Made by a program: the position numbers and the translations under genes. This document shows, one piece after another, positions 37,091-46,680 of a stretch of 64,000 bases of DNA; position 1 is the stretch's first letter; each line of letters opens with the position of its first letter. The stretch covers positions 124,001 to 188,000 of the forward strand of contig CAVPHW010000009.1 of assembly GCA_963704835.1 (NCBI GenBank), in the 5' to 3' direction. The stretch is from GCA-2746605 sp963704835 (GTDB taxonomy: Bacteria > Bacteroidota > Ignavibacteria > Ignavibacteriales > Melioribacteraceae). The notes under the pieces are model-generated. The model worked only from the letters and a program-made list of their open reading frames with translations. It did not search any database and was not told the DNA's origin.

Positions 37091-38140
37091 TTATTTTAGT
37101 AAAATCATTTTTCTAGTTTCAACAAAATTCCCAACTGTTAATCTATAATAATATATTCCATTAGAAAGAGATTCTGCATTAAGTACAGCCTTATGAGTTC
37201 CCGAATTTTTTACTTCATTAACAAGAGTTGCTACATCGCGACCAAGAACATCGTATATCTTAAGAACTACACTTGAGCTAAAGCTAGAGGCTACATTTGT
37301 GTTGAGAGGGATTGTATATTCAATTGTAGTTGTTGGGTTAAATGGGTTTGGATAATTTTGAGAAAGTTGAAACTCATTTGTTAGACTTCTTTCCTCCTCA
37401 ACATCAGTTAAAGTTAGTTCTGAGTAAGAAATAGATTTAGACTGCAAAACTTTTTTACTTGATGTACTTTGCACATATGCAATCACTTTAATGCTATCTG
37501 TATTCCATGAGTTATTCATTGCAAAAGAGGTGGACATGTTTTTAGTTTCATTTAATGCAATACTAATTGCATCTCCGTTTACTTTTGCAATTTTTCTCAT
37601 TACATTTTTATGATACCGAATGTTGTTCTGTCCAAGATAATCAATGTTTTCCACCACCACAAAATTTACTTTTAAATCTGATTCAGTAATATCACCGGTT
37701 CTTACAATGGCAGCATTTATTGTAAAATCATTGGTTGTGTAACTTCCAGATAATGATATTTCTAAAGGGCTTGATTCAGCAACCAAATTATCCAAATTGC
37801 TTGCCCAATTATTATAACTATTAGATACATGGGTTCCATTGAAATAAGCTTGTGGAGTTGAGGAAGCAGGGCCATATAAAATGTTTTTAGCCGATGCATC
37901 AGAAGTATTGTGTTGATAAAGCTGGTCGGAAGAGTAAGGGAAAGCCATATGATAGTAAATAAATTCTATTTTACTACCATTTGCTGTTTTCAAATAACTA
38001 TTTAATGAGGTGTGTGATGGCGGACATACAGGGCAATGGGAATTAGTTAATATTTCCACCAACACTTTTCTCTCACTTGCATTTATTGAAGTGAGGACTA
38101 TTAAAAAAAGTATGAGAATTGTTTTATATAAATTTTTCAT
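37091..38140 (-). CDS. Omp28-related thioredoxin-fold protein with T9SS sorting domain
   Basis: 349 residues. Signal peptide 1-21; then a thioredoxin-like domain with C36-P-V-C39 (NSHCPVCPPSHTSLNSYL) as in Omp28/thiol proteins of Bacteroidota; a beta domain (about 125-240); and a T9SS type A sorting domain (NYPNPFNPTTTIEYTIP ... GIYYYRLTVGN ... KMILLK). It should be exported through the outer membrane and anchored or released. It is last in an operon with a DUF6029 barrel and a TlpA-like protein, so an extracellular or surface thiol function is plausible. The sorting domain contains a palindromic insert at 37272-37289. Confidence 0.85.
   Translation of the reverse strand: MKNLYKTILILFLIVLTSINASERKVLVEILTNSHCPVCPPSHTSLNSYLKTANGSKIEFIYYHMAFPYSSDQLYQHNTSDASAKNILYGPASSTPQAYFNGTHVSNSYNNWASNLDNLVAESSPLEISLSGSYTTNDFTINAAIVRTGDITESDLKVNFVVVENIDYLGQNNIRYHKNVMRKIAKVNGDAISIALNETKNMSTSFAMNNSWNTDSIKVIAYVQSTSSKKVLQSKSISYSELTLTDVEEERSLTNEFQLSQNYPNPFNPTTTIEYTIPLNTNVASSFSSSVVLKIYDVLGRDVATLVNEVKNSGTHKAVLNAESLSNGIYYYRLTVGNFVETRKMILLK
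37272..37289 (-). repeat. palindromic insert in the T9SS sorting-domain sequence (degenerate CTCGAG type)
   Basis: On the coding strand CTCTAGCTTTAGCTCAAG, two mismatches away from the perfect palindrome at 43247-43264 and encoding the same residues (NVASSFSSSVV). It lies between TTTIEYTIP and LKIYDVLG of the 37091-38140 gene. Confidence 0.7.
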
Positions 38141-38157
38141 ATCTGCCTTTTTGCTTA

Positions 38158-39762
38158 TTATAAATTAGTTTGTAATGTAAATCTTAAACCTTTAAAGGGA
38201 AGTAAATATCTGCAAATGCCATTTGAACAGACTTGTCCGCCTCTTTCTCTACCATATGAAATTGTTACTAAATTCGCACCGGAAATTCTGTAACCCAATT
38301 CGCCAACTAACCAATCTGTTCTTTCAGATAAATCAAAATTATTTGTTGTCAACTCATATCTAATTGCGAAGGTCGCTTTTCTATAGATTGAAGTCAGAAC
38401 AGAAAAATAATGGTTGTTATAATTAGTTTGTCCAATGTTATAATTATCATCTACATTTTCAAATTCATATTGAAAAAGTGCTGAAAGATTACTAGAAAAT
38501 GGATATTGAAATTGTAAGGGGACGACTATTGATTTAATTGTATGACTTCCGTTTTCACCGGTAAAATAACTGTAAATAGTTTTTTCTCTTGATGCAATTC
38601 CAAATCTAATTGCTGTGTTCATATTAAAATAATATTCGCCTTCCGCAAATAATTCTTTAAATGGAGAATATTTATAATCTGAAGATGGGAGAAAATTTGA
38701 ACTTCTTTTTTCTTCAGCAAACAAAAAGTTAGTTGTGTTAAGAACATAAGAGTTGTGTTTGCTCGCAAAACTATAATTTAGATTTAGATTAAAATCATCA
38801 TTTACAGAATAGTTTGCGTCAATCTGAAAGCCAACTTCATCATTAAAATCAACTTCTTGTAAAGATCTAGACAGAAACACATAGCTGTGTTCTTTCATAA
38901 CAATGGGAGGATTTTGAAATGGTAAGAGTTTAGTTGTTCTCGTCACATCGTCTTGGAGATAAGGATCTTGGCGATCAAAGTTATAATTTTTATAATCAAT
39001 GGTAATCCCAAAAGATCCTTCAGCAAATGAGAAAGAAGAGTATAATCCATTCCCGTTTGATGAATTATTTTGTTCAGGTGTATTCGTCCACTTATTTGCC
39101 CAACTTATAAACCAATTAAACTGTTCGTGATTAAAATCTAAATAAACTTCTGGCAATTCAGAATTTGCAGACAATTTAGTATCATCAATTTGTGGGATTA
39201 AGGAAACAGAACTAATGAACGAAACTCCAATTTTCAAAGGATTACCGATGTCATATTCTATATTTCCGCCGCGTATCTTATAATTCTCGAATCTGGTTAG
39301 AGTAACAGAATCTCTAAAATCAATACTTCCAGCGATTATTGAAGCTTTCAAGTTATCAACTTTATAACTTGCTCTAATTCCATCTATCCAAGTATCAAAT
39401 GCCAATCCTCTATTTTCAAAAAGATTTAGTACTAGACCTCTGCCGTACAGCTCAGAAGAATTACCAACTCTAACACTTAGATCATCTTTTGTGTATTCCA
39501 CAAATCTTCTTTTTATTCCTTTGAAAGAATCGCCAACTTCGGGCGGATCGTCATATAAAAATCTAAATCCAACCACTAAATTTTCAGGCAAAGCAAGTCT
39601 TACATCTGTTAGATTTTCAAAATATTGAAAATTACTCTTCAAACTTCCCAGACTTTGTTCACCATTTCCGTAACGAAGCAAATTAGAAACGGAAGGACGA
39701 ATTTGAGCCGAAAGATTAACCGCAAATAGTAGTATGAATAGTATTAAATATTCTTTTCGCAA
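38158..39762 (-). CDS. DUF6029-like outer-membrane beta-barrel protein
   Basis: 534 residues. Signal peptide (LILFILLFAVNLSAQ), then long alternating beta strands throughout (FNLNLNYSFASKHNSYVL, YYFNMNTAIRFGIASREK, LVTISYGRERGGQVC) and a C-terminal strand GLRFTLQTNL. The N-terminal part with VRVGNSSELYGRGLVLNLFENRGLAFDTWIDG resembles the Bacteroidota DUF6029 family. Starts where the TlpA stop ends (no gap) and is followed 17 bases later by the Omp28-like gene, a tight operon. It may be a pore or docking site for its thioredoxin-fold neighbours. Function not known. Confidence 0.75.
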   Translation of the reverse strand: MRKEYLILFILLFAVNLSAQIRPSVSNLLRYGNGEQSLGSLKSNFQYFENLTDVRLALPENLVVGFRFLYDDPPEVGDSFKGIKRRFVEYTKDDLSVRVGNSSELYGRGLVLNLFENRGLAFDTWIDGIRASYKVDNLKASIIAGSIDFRDSVTLTRFENYKIRGGNIEYDIGNPLKIGVSFISSVSLIPQIDDTKLSANSELPEVYLDFNHEQFNWFISWANKWTNTPEQNNSSNGNGLYSSFSFAEGSFGITIDYKNYNFDRQDPYLQDDVTRTTKLLPFQNPPIVMKEHSYVFLSRSLQEVDFNDEVGFQIDANYSVNDDFNLNLNYSFASKHNSYVLNTTNFLFAEEKRSSNFLPSSDYKYSPFKELFAEGEYYFNMNTAIRFGIASREKTIYSYFTGENGSHTIKSIVVPLQFQYPFSSNLSALFQYEFENVDDNYNIGQTNYNNHYFSVLTSIYRKATFAIRYELTTNNFDLSERTDWLVGELGYRISGANLVTISYGRERGGQVCSNGICRYLLPFKGLRFTLQTNL

Positions 39763-40245
39763 TTATTCACCTAAGGCTTTTTTAATTTCTTCTTCCAATT
39801 CAATTTCGTCCCCAGGTAAATAGCCAATATGAGTATAAATAATTTCACCTTTATTATTAAACAAAACAGTTAGTGGAATTGATTGTCCGTTGAACTTTTG
39901 AAAAATTTCTTGGTTTGGATCGAGCACAATTGGAAATGTAACATTATGTGAAGCAACAAACGATTTTACTTTTGCTAAACTTCTTGGCGAATCTTGGTTT
40001 ATACCAACAATTGCGAATCCTTTTTCCTTATAAGAATTATAAAGGTTTTCTAAATGCCTCATTTCTGCTCTGCAAGGTTTGCACCATAATGCCCAAAAGC
40101 TTACTAGTGTTATATTTTTACCTGTAACTTCAGAGAGAGAGAACTCTTTATTATCCAAAGTTTTTGAACTAAAATCAATATTGTTTTGAGAAAAAACTGA
40201 GCCGTAAAATATTATGATAAAAATTAGTGTCTTGAATGTTTTCAT
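39763..40245 (-). CDS. TlpA/ResA-like exported thioredoxin
   Basis: 160 residues. Signal peptide (1-19), then a thioredoxin fold with the redox motif W-C55-K-P-C58 (SFWALWCKPCRAEM), an ESR-like insert VVGINQDSPRSLAKV (here AIVGINQ), and the cis-Pro QSIPLTVLF. It should reduce or oxidise periplasmic thiols. First gene of the operon TlpA - DUF6029 - Omp28-like. Confidence 0.92.
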   Translation of the reverse strand: MKTFKTLIFIIIFYGSVFSQNNIDFSSKTLDNKEFSLSEVTGKNITLVSFWALWCKPCRAEMRHLENLYNSYKEKGFAIVGINQDSPRSLAKVKSFVASHNVTFPIVLDPNQEIFQKFNGQSIPLTVLFNNKGEIIYTHIGYLPGDEIELEEEIKKALGE

Positions 40246-40400
40246 ATTGCAATTGCAATTAAGGATATTTTGTCTAATTATTGCACAATATGCAAAAAAA
40301 AGTTCACAAAAGTATCACAAGTTTATTGTGCTTAATTCAAACGAGATTACAAGAAAATGATTTATCAATCAATGAGCGAGTTGAAGAATTAAAATATGCC

Positions 40401-40499
40401 GTCATTCCAGCTGAACGTAGTGAATGCCGGAGTCTTTATGTATAACATTGCACAATATTTTAAGATTCCGTTATTGCAAAAAACACAAACCGTAATGAC
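40401..40499. repeat. interspersed repeat, GTCATTCC ... GTAATGAC ends
   Basis: Non-coding stretch whose left end GTCATTCCAGC and right end GTAATGAC are inverted, with decayed GTGAATGCCGGAGTC inside. It belongs to the same short repeat family as 17977-18098 and 8723-8755. It sits between the TlpA operon and a T9SS gene. Confidence 0.5.
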
Positions 40500-40521
40500 A
40501 GAAAAATACAAATATTACATT

Positions 40522-43053
40522 TCACTTTAAAAGTAGCATCTTTTTACTGTAAACATTATTATCAAATCTTAACGAATAATAATAAATTCCGCTTGAAAAA
40601 TTTGTTGCATTCCAGACGGTTTTGTAAATACCTGGTTTTTGAGGCTGGTTGACTAAGGTTGTTATTTCACGACCAAGTACATCATAAATCTTAAGTTGTA
40701 TAGGTATATGGCTATTCGTCTCAACATAAGGAACTGAATATTCAATTGTGGTTGTTGGGTTAAATGGATTTGGGTAATTCTGAGAAAGAGAAAATTGAGT
40801 TGGAAGATTATTCCTATTCCCCTCAGCTATTATACCAGTAATGTTATCTAATTTGAAGATATTACAATAAGTATCAAATCCAAGATTACCAGATCTTAAA
40901 TCCGACCATGTAAATATTAAGTCATTATTTTTTATTAGCACAGAAATGTCTTTCATATACTTTGGGTTATCGGTTGTGATCATAAATTCTTTGTTCTCTG
41001 GGACTCCGGTCGTATAGAAAACACGTGCATAATATATTCCAGGAATTGTATTTTTTGAATAAATGGCTAGAAATTTGTAGTCTGTAATTTTCTCAAATAC
41101 TAGATTACCTACATTTTCAGCAATAGTGAATTTGTTAACTAATGTGTCTCCAGCAACTGATAAAACAAATCCAATTGTTCTATTGGGATATTCTGTTTGA
41201 GACAATAAAAATTTATTGTTTCCGAGATACAAATTTGCATAAAGATCAGCTGGTTGCGAAAGTTTTTCAAGCGAATTTGAAATTAATTGCCACGAATTAT
41301 TCCACATTATCCAGAATGAATTCGTCCCTTCATCATAAAATTTTAATTGGGAGATATATTTTCCATCACCAACTTCAACTTCTTTTAGAAGCAATCCGTT
41401 ATAGTTGTACAATCTCAGTTTAGTTAAATTTCCATTTGTGTAAAGAACAACAAACTCTTCTTCACTTATTTTTTTTACAAATGAGTTGGTGTAATAATTA
41501 TCTCCTAAGAATAATGTATCGGAAAATGTTTTATTCCAGTTGGCGTCGTAAATATTTATTCCTGTCTGAGCTTTATAATTCTGCAGATAGGTTTTCCATG
41601 AACTAACGAAAATCTTATCACTTAAGAAAACAAATTGATTGCCTTCTAAGTTAACTTGAGGACTGTTTAAAACACCTTTATTGTCAACTACTTTTGCGAA
41701 ATTACCGGTCTCATTTTGCCAACTAATCAAATAACTGTCTTCAGTTATGTGAGAAATTTTTGGAGATTCTTCGTTACTTCCAATTTGGTCATCATTTATT
41801 TTTGTACTTACGACCGTCTCAAATTTGTTGTTTTTAATTAAATAAATATCCTTATCAATTATCTGTGCGTTGTAATATTCGTTCTCTGAAATAAGAAATG
41901 GATTATGATCACTATCCCTTCTTGCTCCATTTTCTTCTACAAAAGTATTTGTTAATTCCCCAGAACTATTAAATGAAAGAATAAGATTAGAATGAATAAT
42001 TTCGGACGAAGGATAGGGCAGATATTCATTAAAAGATAGATATAGTATAAAGATGCCATTATTTATTTGAGATAGCGCAAAGGATTGTAATCTTTTATCT
42101 GGAGAAGAATTACTTGAGAAATAGTTATTAAGCGATATTTCTTTTTTGGAGGTAACAATTTGCCAGTTGTTATTGATGATAACATAACTGAGTTTTAAGG
42201 AATCAAATGCAGTATAAAAAATAATTGACGTAGAATCGGTCAACAGATTCATTTTAATTTCAGAGTTATATTGCATGCGATATAGAAAATCTTCAGGATA
42301 TTCATCAATGATAAAAGTGTTAGTATTGGAAGTATCCGAAAAGTTAGTAAATGTTAAATAAATTCCTGAAGGCAAACCTTCGCCGTATTCATTAAAATTT
42401 GTCCAGGCTACAATTTGTTTATTATTATTTGAAATGAAAGAGAAGGGAGATATTCTACTTGAGTTTACAAGCTCTGAAAAATTAAATTCATTATTTACAT
42501 TACCAATATTGTCAATTTCCCAAAATTGAATATTGCCATCATAATTTAAAGCGTATAGATAGCTATCCTTAGTTGGATATAACTTGTTTGATATTCCAAG
42601 GAAGCCAGTTCCACACCATGGTAATGATCCACCTTTAAGATTTACAGAATCTCGAATCATCTCATTATTTTTATTATAAATAGATCCGATAAAAGATAGG
42701 GAACCAGAATCAAAATACTCACTATGAAAATAATGATATTTTTCAGAAACACTTAAAAAACTAGAATTATTGTTTAAAACAATATTTTGATTTCCATTAA
42801 CTAGAAAATTTATTCCTATTTTATTACCAAGTGAATCAAATCTTTGAGCAAATGTGCTTGCCAATCCTGTTCTAAAATCTCTCCAAGTAACAATAAATTC
42901 CTTATTATTATTCGTAAATAGTTTTACATCTTCCTGAATAAAAGTTGATGTTAAATTATCTGAGCTCACTTTGAAATCATTAACAAACGGTTTCGGAGTA
43001 AATTGAGCAAAAATAATATTAGCGATTAAGAAGAAAGCGACAGTTGTTTTCAT
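40522..43053 (-). CDS. large secreted beta-rich protein with T9SS sorting domain
   Basis: 843 residues. Signal peptide 1-16 (TVAFFLIANIIFAQ). The body has regularly spaced strands ending in Trp-rich turns (EFIVTWRDFRTGLASTFAQRFD, YLISWQNETGNF, LIFTWSDLRSGNLGFDTYCNIF), suggesting a beta-propeller of the kind often found in exported Bacteroidota proteins. The C-terminus carries the sorting signal NYPNPFNPTTTIEYSVP ... GIYYYSLRFDNN ... KKMLLLK. It probably acts at the cell surface. No enzyme active site seen. First of four T9SS genes in a row in this block (in map order), which may be separately transcribed or run as an operon. Confidence 0.75.
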   Translation of the reverse strand: MKTTVAFFLIANIIFAQFTPKPFVNDFKVSSDNLTSTFIQEDVKLFTNNNKEFIVTWRDFRTGLASTFAQRFDSLGNKIGINFLVNGNQNIVLNNNSSFLSVSEKYHYFHSEYFDSGSLSFIGSIYNKNNEMIRDSVNLKGGSLPWCGTGFLGISNKLYPTKDSYLYALNYDGNIQFWEIDNIGNVNNEFNFSELVNSSRISPFSFISNNNKQIVAWTNFNEYGEGLPSGIYLTFTNFSDTSNTNTFIIDEYPEDFLYRMQYNSEIKMNLLTDSTSIIFYTAFDSLKLSYVIINNNWQIVTSKKEISLNNYFSSNSSPDKRLQSFALSQINNGIFILYLSFNEYLPYPSSEIIHSNLILSFNSSGELTNTFVEENGARRDSDHNPFLISENEYYNAQIIDKDIYLIKNNKFETVVSTKINDDQIGSNEESPKISHITEDSYLISWQNETGNFAKVVDNKGVLNSPQVNLEGNQFVFLSDKIFVSSWKTYLQNYKAQTGINIYDANWNKTFSDTLFLGDNYYTNSFVKKISEEEFVVLYTNGNLTKLRLYNYNGLLLKEVEVGDGKYISQLKFYDEGTNSFWIMWNNSWQLISNSLEKLSQPADLYANLYLGNNKFLLSQTEYPNRTIGFVLSVAGDTLVNKFTIAENVGNLVFEKITDYKFLAIYSKNTIPGIYYARVFYTTGVPENKEFMITTDNPKYMKDISVLIKNNDLIFTWSDLRSGNLGFDTYCNIFKLDNITGIIAEGNRNNLPTQFSLSQNYPNPFNPTTTIEYSVPYVETNSHIPIQLKIYDVLGREITTLVNQPQKPGIYKTVWNATNFSSGIYYYSLRFDNNVYSKKMLLLK
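40695..40725 (-). repeat. degenerate GTAGAGACG-type palindromic insert in a T9SS sorting domain
   Basis: On the coding strand it starts GTTGAGACGAATAGCC and ends ACCTATACAAC, clearly related to the intact 28-base palindrome at 46857-46884 but with mutated arms. It encodes part of YVETNSHIPIQ, between TTTIEYSVP and LKIYDVLG. Confidence 0.7.
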
Positions 43054-43065
43054 TTTTCATATTCC

Positions 43066-45018
43066 TTATTTCAGCACAATCATTTTTTTTGATTCAGCAA
43101 ATTGACCATTGGTAAGTCGGTAATAGTAAATTCCACTTGCAAGGTTGCTTGCATTGAACGTTACTTGATAAGTTCCGGGTTTCTTTTTCTCATTAACCAA
43201 AGTTGTTATTTCTTTTCCAAGAATGTTAAAAACTTTCAAAACAACACTCGAGCTAAAGCTCGAGGCTACATTATCTTGTCCCGGATTTAAGGGAACTTTA
43301 AATTCAATTGTAGTCGTTGGGTTAAAAGGATTTGGATAATTTTGGGAAAGGCGAAATTTATTTTGTAGAATATCCGATTTATTATTTAGACCAACCAAAG
43401 TTCCATATTCTACACCATTAACTTTAGCATATTTTAATTGGTAACGGTAAACAGTTCCAACAACTTCTATATCAAGGATTGATTTATAGGTTAATCCAAT
43501 ATCTTTAGAATATTCAAACGATGCTAAAGAGCCAAAATTTATTACAATGTAGGGTGAATACCTTTGTGTTCTGAGTTGCATTCCTAAAATTTGTTTTTCA
43601 TAAATACTATCCAAGTATGTTCCACTAAACATGGGGTGCTCATCTCCAATATCCATAAGTAAATTATCAACTATACTTTCTGTCCCAGATGTTTTATATG
43701 AGTAAACATTACCATTACTTGAATCAATTCTTATATATTCAATTTTATTTCCTTTAATCTCATCTAGAATTTTAAAATAACTTACGTTATTTGGCATAAT
43801 AGTATCTCCAATTACTTTTCTATATGCAATAGAATAAGTAGTATCTGTAAATCCACCGAATACAGCTTTTTCGTATTGCCAAATATCACCAATGTGCAGT
43901 GGGTAATAGTCAAGTGCATTAGTAATTGAATATTGTATTAAACGTTTTGGATTACCATTATCATATTCAACAATTCTATTTGGTAATGAAACAAAGAAAT
44001 TACCATTGGGTGACTTATAAATTCCCCTGATTATATTTTCTTCTTCTATAAATGAATTAAAAGTTTGAGCATAATCAGTAGATTTTTTAACTTCGTTTTG
44101 TACTGATATATACACCTCCCCAGATGTTTCATCATCTAAACAGATATTTGTAATTTTTAGAGTTGAGTTTATCTCTTTCCAATTATTGTCATCACCGAAA
44201 TTCTCAGAAACTAATAAACTGTTAAAAGCATTAAAAATATTTTGAGAATCAAAATTGACAGGTATAAGAGCGTAAATATGTTGCTGATCTGAATCAAATA
44301 ATAATTTTGTTCCACTATTCCATACACGTTGGTCGGAAATTTTTGTAAAAGTTTTTCCTGTATCATTAGATTTATAAAGAAATTGATCATTATCATATCC
44401 AAAAATAATTGAATCATTAAAAGGGGAAAAACTTAAATAATTAATATATGGGTTTCTTTGTATTTCAATTGAAAAATCACTCCATGTTAATCCAGCATCA
44501 AAACTTTGCATAATCCAGCTTCCAGCAACAGCATAAATGTGGTTCGAGTTTTTAGGTGAAATATATAGATCATTAAAATATCCGAGTATTCCTGCAACAT
44601 AATTCCTATCGTATCTTACTATTCGACCATCTGGATCTATGCCTAATGAATTTACACTATAGATATATTTATTGGGATCATTATCAATAAATTCTATATC
44701 ACCGACTATAGATCTTGTAATATGATCTTCAGATACATAATTATTTTCCATTCCATTAGTTATAATATTTACATTATTATTGTGAGTATTGTAAACTTGA
44801 TAAATAAATTTAGTGGAGTCCACATATAGGTTGCGCGCCGAATCATATAAACTTAGTTTTGACGATTTTGTTGTATAATATAGGTGAGTAGTCCCAGTAC
44901 TATCTTCAAATCCTTTAAGCGCAATAAATGTCGTATCAGTCTGTGAATACAAACTTGAAATAAATAGTAGAATGAAAATAACGCTTAACAATTGTCTTTT
45001 CACCTTCTTGTTCTCCAT
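43066..45018 (-). CDS. secreted BNR-type protein with a YPLH(I/V)GD module and T9SS sorting domain
   Basis: 650 residues. Signal peptide 1-25. N-terminal half with BNR/sortilin-like turns (SFDAGLTWSDFSIEI, SNDTGKTFTKISDQ, STDYAQTF). From about 370 a module begins YPLHIGDIWQYEKAVFGG and ends VNGVEYGTLVGLN; the same module is in the next gene. C-terminal sorting domain NYPNPFNPTTTIEFKVP ... GIYYYRLTNGQ ... KKMIVLK. Twelve bases separate it from the gene after it. Role unknown, probably surface binding. Confidence 0.75.
   Translation of the reverse strand: MENKKVKRQLLSVIFILLFISSLYSQTDTTFIALKGFEDSTGTTHLYYTTKSSKLSLYDSARNLYVDSTKFIYQVYNTHNNNVNIITNGMENNYVSEDHITRSIVGDIEFIDNDPNKYIYSVNSLGIDPDGRIVRYDRNYVAGILGYFNDLYISPKNSNHIYAVAGSWIMQSFDAGLTWSDFSIEIQRNPYINYLSFSPFNDSIIFGYDNDQFLYKSNDTGKTFTKISDQRVWNSGTKLLFDSDQQHIYALIPVNFDSQNIFNAFNSLLVSENFGDDNNWKEINSTLKITNICLDDETSGEVYISVQNEVKKSTDYAQTFNSFIEEENIIRGIYKSPNGNFFVSLPNRIVEYDNGNPKRLIQYSITNALDYYPLHIGDIWQYEKAVFGGFTDTTYSIAYRKVIGDTIMPNNVSYFKILDEIKGNKIEYIRIDSSNGNVYSYKTSGTESIVDNLLMDIGDEHPMFSGTYLDSIYEKQILGMQLRTQRYSPYIVINFGSLASFEYSKDIGLTYKSILDIEVVGTVYRYQLKYAKVNGVEYGTLVGLNNKSDILQNKFRLSQNYPNPFNPTTTIEFKVPLNPGQDNVASSFSSSVVLKVFNILGKEITTLVNEKKKPGTYQVTFNASNLASGIYYYRLTNGQFAESKKMIVLK
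43247..43264 (-). repeat. perfect CTCGAG-type palindrome inside a T9SS sorting domain
   Basis: CTCGAGCTTTAGCTCGAG on the coding strand: arms CTCGAGCT/AGCTCGAG around two bases. It encodes part of NVASSFSSSVV, between TTTIEFKVP and LKVFNILG, at the same site as the inserts in four other genes. Confidence 0.85.
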
Positions 45019-45023
45019 TAAAA

Positions 45024-46568
45024 TTATTTCAGCACAATCATTTTCTTAGTTTCAATAAAACCATTTGTCTTTAATTGATAGTAATAAATCCCACTTGCCA
45101 GGTTGCTTGCGTCAATTATAGCTTGATAAGTTCCGGGTTTCTTTGCCTCATTAACTAATGTTGTTATTTCTTTTCCAAGAACATCATAAATTTTTAGTTG
45201 CACATTTTGTAGTGAAGGAAAATTTTCCTTCTTTAGCGAGGGAATCGTGTATTCAATTGTAGTTGTCGGGTTAAAAGGATTTGGATAATTTTGAGAAAGT
45301 GAATATTGTGTTGGAATTGTTTCCAAATTATTTTCATTAACTCCAACAAGAGTTGTGTCACCATATTTTACACCATTTATATAAGCAGCTTTTAAATTGT
45401 GGTGCTCATCAAATCCATCAATAATGAAGTTTAAAAAATAAGTTGTTCCTATACTTTCATTCAGTTTATATGAAAAACCATAACTATTATAAGTTGTAGT
45501 GTAAAGTCTATATCCTACTTTTTTAAGCTGCTGATAGAAAATATTTTCTTCTCCAGTTTCAGATAAATATATTAGTTGTTCACCGTATTGATCGAAGTAC
45601 TCATTGACTGAAAGAAATGGTAAATTTATAGGTGCAATCAAATCAAATAGAACAAATTCCTTTTCAGTAAATTTATTGTACTTATAAATTTTCCCATTTA
45701 ATGAATCAATCCTTTCATAATTGATTTTTACTAAATTAGTGTCTGATCTCAATTCATAAATTTGAAAATAGGTTTTATTATTTGAGAGAGTCGTATCTTT
45801 CATAACTTCTCTACTCAAGCTATAATTTAATTCACCACCATCCCATCCAATTATATATTTCACATCATAGATCCGCTTATCACCCACATGAAGCGGATAA
45901 TAATCTAAAGGATTTACATCAACAATTTTATCATACTCAATCCATATTGCTTTTTCAACGTGATTAAAAATAGAGTTGTTTTGTAATTGTACAATTATTG
46001 AATCAATTTGAAATCCTTCAATCTGCCATATCTCGGAAACTTTACCATCAAATTCAAAAGTTTCTAGAACAGTTACCATTAAACTGTCCTTTATATTTTG
46101 AACAGAAGTGCTATTTGCTTTTGAAAAATTAGCAGAAATTCTTCCGCCTAAAAATTGAGGGGCATTTATATAAACCGTATCATCTAAATCAAAATAGTAT
46201 TTGCCAATAATTGCTTGGGTCCCATTTTTATTGGGTAATCCGGTTTCATTTGGAATTATATTCCAGCTATATATTTTAGAAGCATGTGGTTTAAAAGTAA
46301 GCAATTCAGTTAAAGTTAAACATGCAGTATGCTCCCAAGAGTTAAAATCATTGAAAGAAAATTCGGCTTGGCATGTACCATGAGTTCCAGCACGAAATTC
46401 AAACGTTGTGTCAGCCGGATTGGTTACTTTACAGAATATTTGAATATTCTCGCCATACTCATAATGGTCTTTGTCAGTAAAGACGGAAAGTTTCAGTTGG
46501 GCAAAAATCGAAGAGGTACAAAGAGACGCAATTATAAAACTTTTGATAAAAAAGTAATACGATTTCAT
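45024..46568 (-). CDS. secreted protein with BsuPI-like domain, YPLHVGD module and T9SS sorting domain
   Basis: 514 residues from Met at 46568, which starts a good signal peptide (SYYFFIKSFIIASLCTSSIFAQ); the frame is open to 46616. Residues about 25-130 look like a BsuPI/intracellular proteinase inhibitor beta-sandwich (LSVFTDKDHYEYGENIQIF, TEFEFRAG-type turn, IIGKYYFDLDD). Then the module YYPLHVGDKRIYDV ... YINGVKYGDTTLVGVNE, also found in the previous gene, and the sorting domain NYPNPFNPTTTIEYTIP ... GIYYYQLKTNGF ... KKMIVLK. It is five bases upstream of its neighbour. Surface-exposed; function unknown. Confidence 0.75.
   Translation of the reverse strand: MKSYYFFIKSFIIASLCTSSIFAQLKLSVFTDKDHYEYGENIQIFCKVTNPADTTFEFRAGTHGTCQAEFSFNDFNSWEHTACLTLTELLTFKPHASKIYSWNIIPNETGLPNKNGTQAIIGKYYFDLDDTVYINAPQFLGGRISANFSKANSTSVQNIKDSLMVTVLETFEFDGKVSEIWQIEGFQIDSIIVQLQNNSIFNHVEKAIWIEYDKIVDVNPLDYYPLHVGDKRIYDVKYIIGWDGGELNYSLSREVMKDTTLSNNKTYFQIYELRSDTNLVKINYERIDSLNGKIYKYNKFTEKEFVLFDLIAPINLPFLSVNEYFDQYGEQLIYLSETGEENIFYQQLKKVGYRLYTTTYNSYGFSYKLNESIGTTYFLNFIIDGFDEHHNLKAAYINGVKYGDTTLVGVNENNLETIPTQYSLSQNYPNPFNPTTTIEYTIPSLKKENFPSLQNVQLKIYDVLGKEITTLVNEAKKPGTYQAIIDASNLASGIYYYQLKTNGFIETKKMIVLK
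45214..45231 (-). repeat. perfect GAAGGAAAA-type palindrome inside a T9SS sorting domain
   Basis: GAAGGAAAATTTTCCTTC reads the same on both strands. It encodes part of SLKKENFPSLQNVQ, between TTTIEYTIP and LKIYDVLG. This is a third sequence type at the shared insertion site. Confidence 0.8.
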
Positions 46569-46680
46569 ATTGCACCTATTTGTGATTTCTAGTGATATAA
46601 TTAGATAATTATTCACTAAATAATCAAATTAATAATATTAAATCAATCCAATAAAGAAGGGATGAGAATTCTTGATTCAA

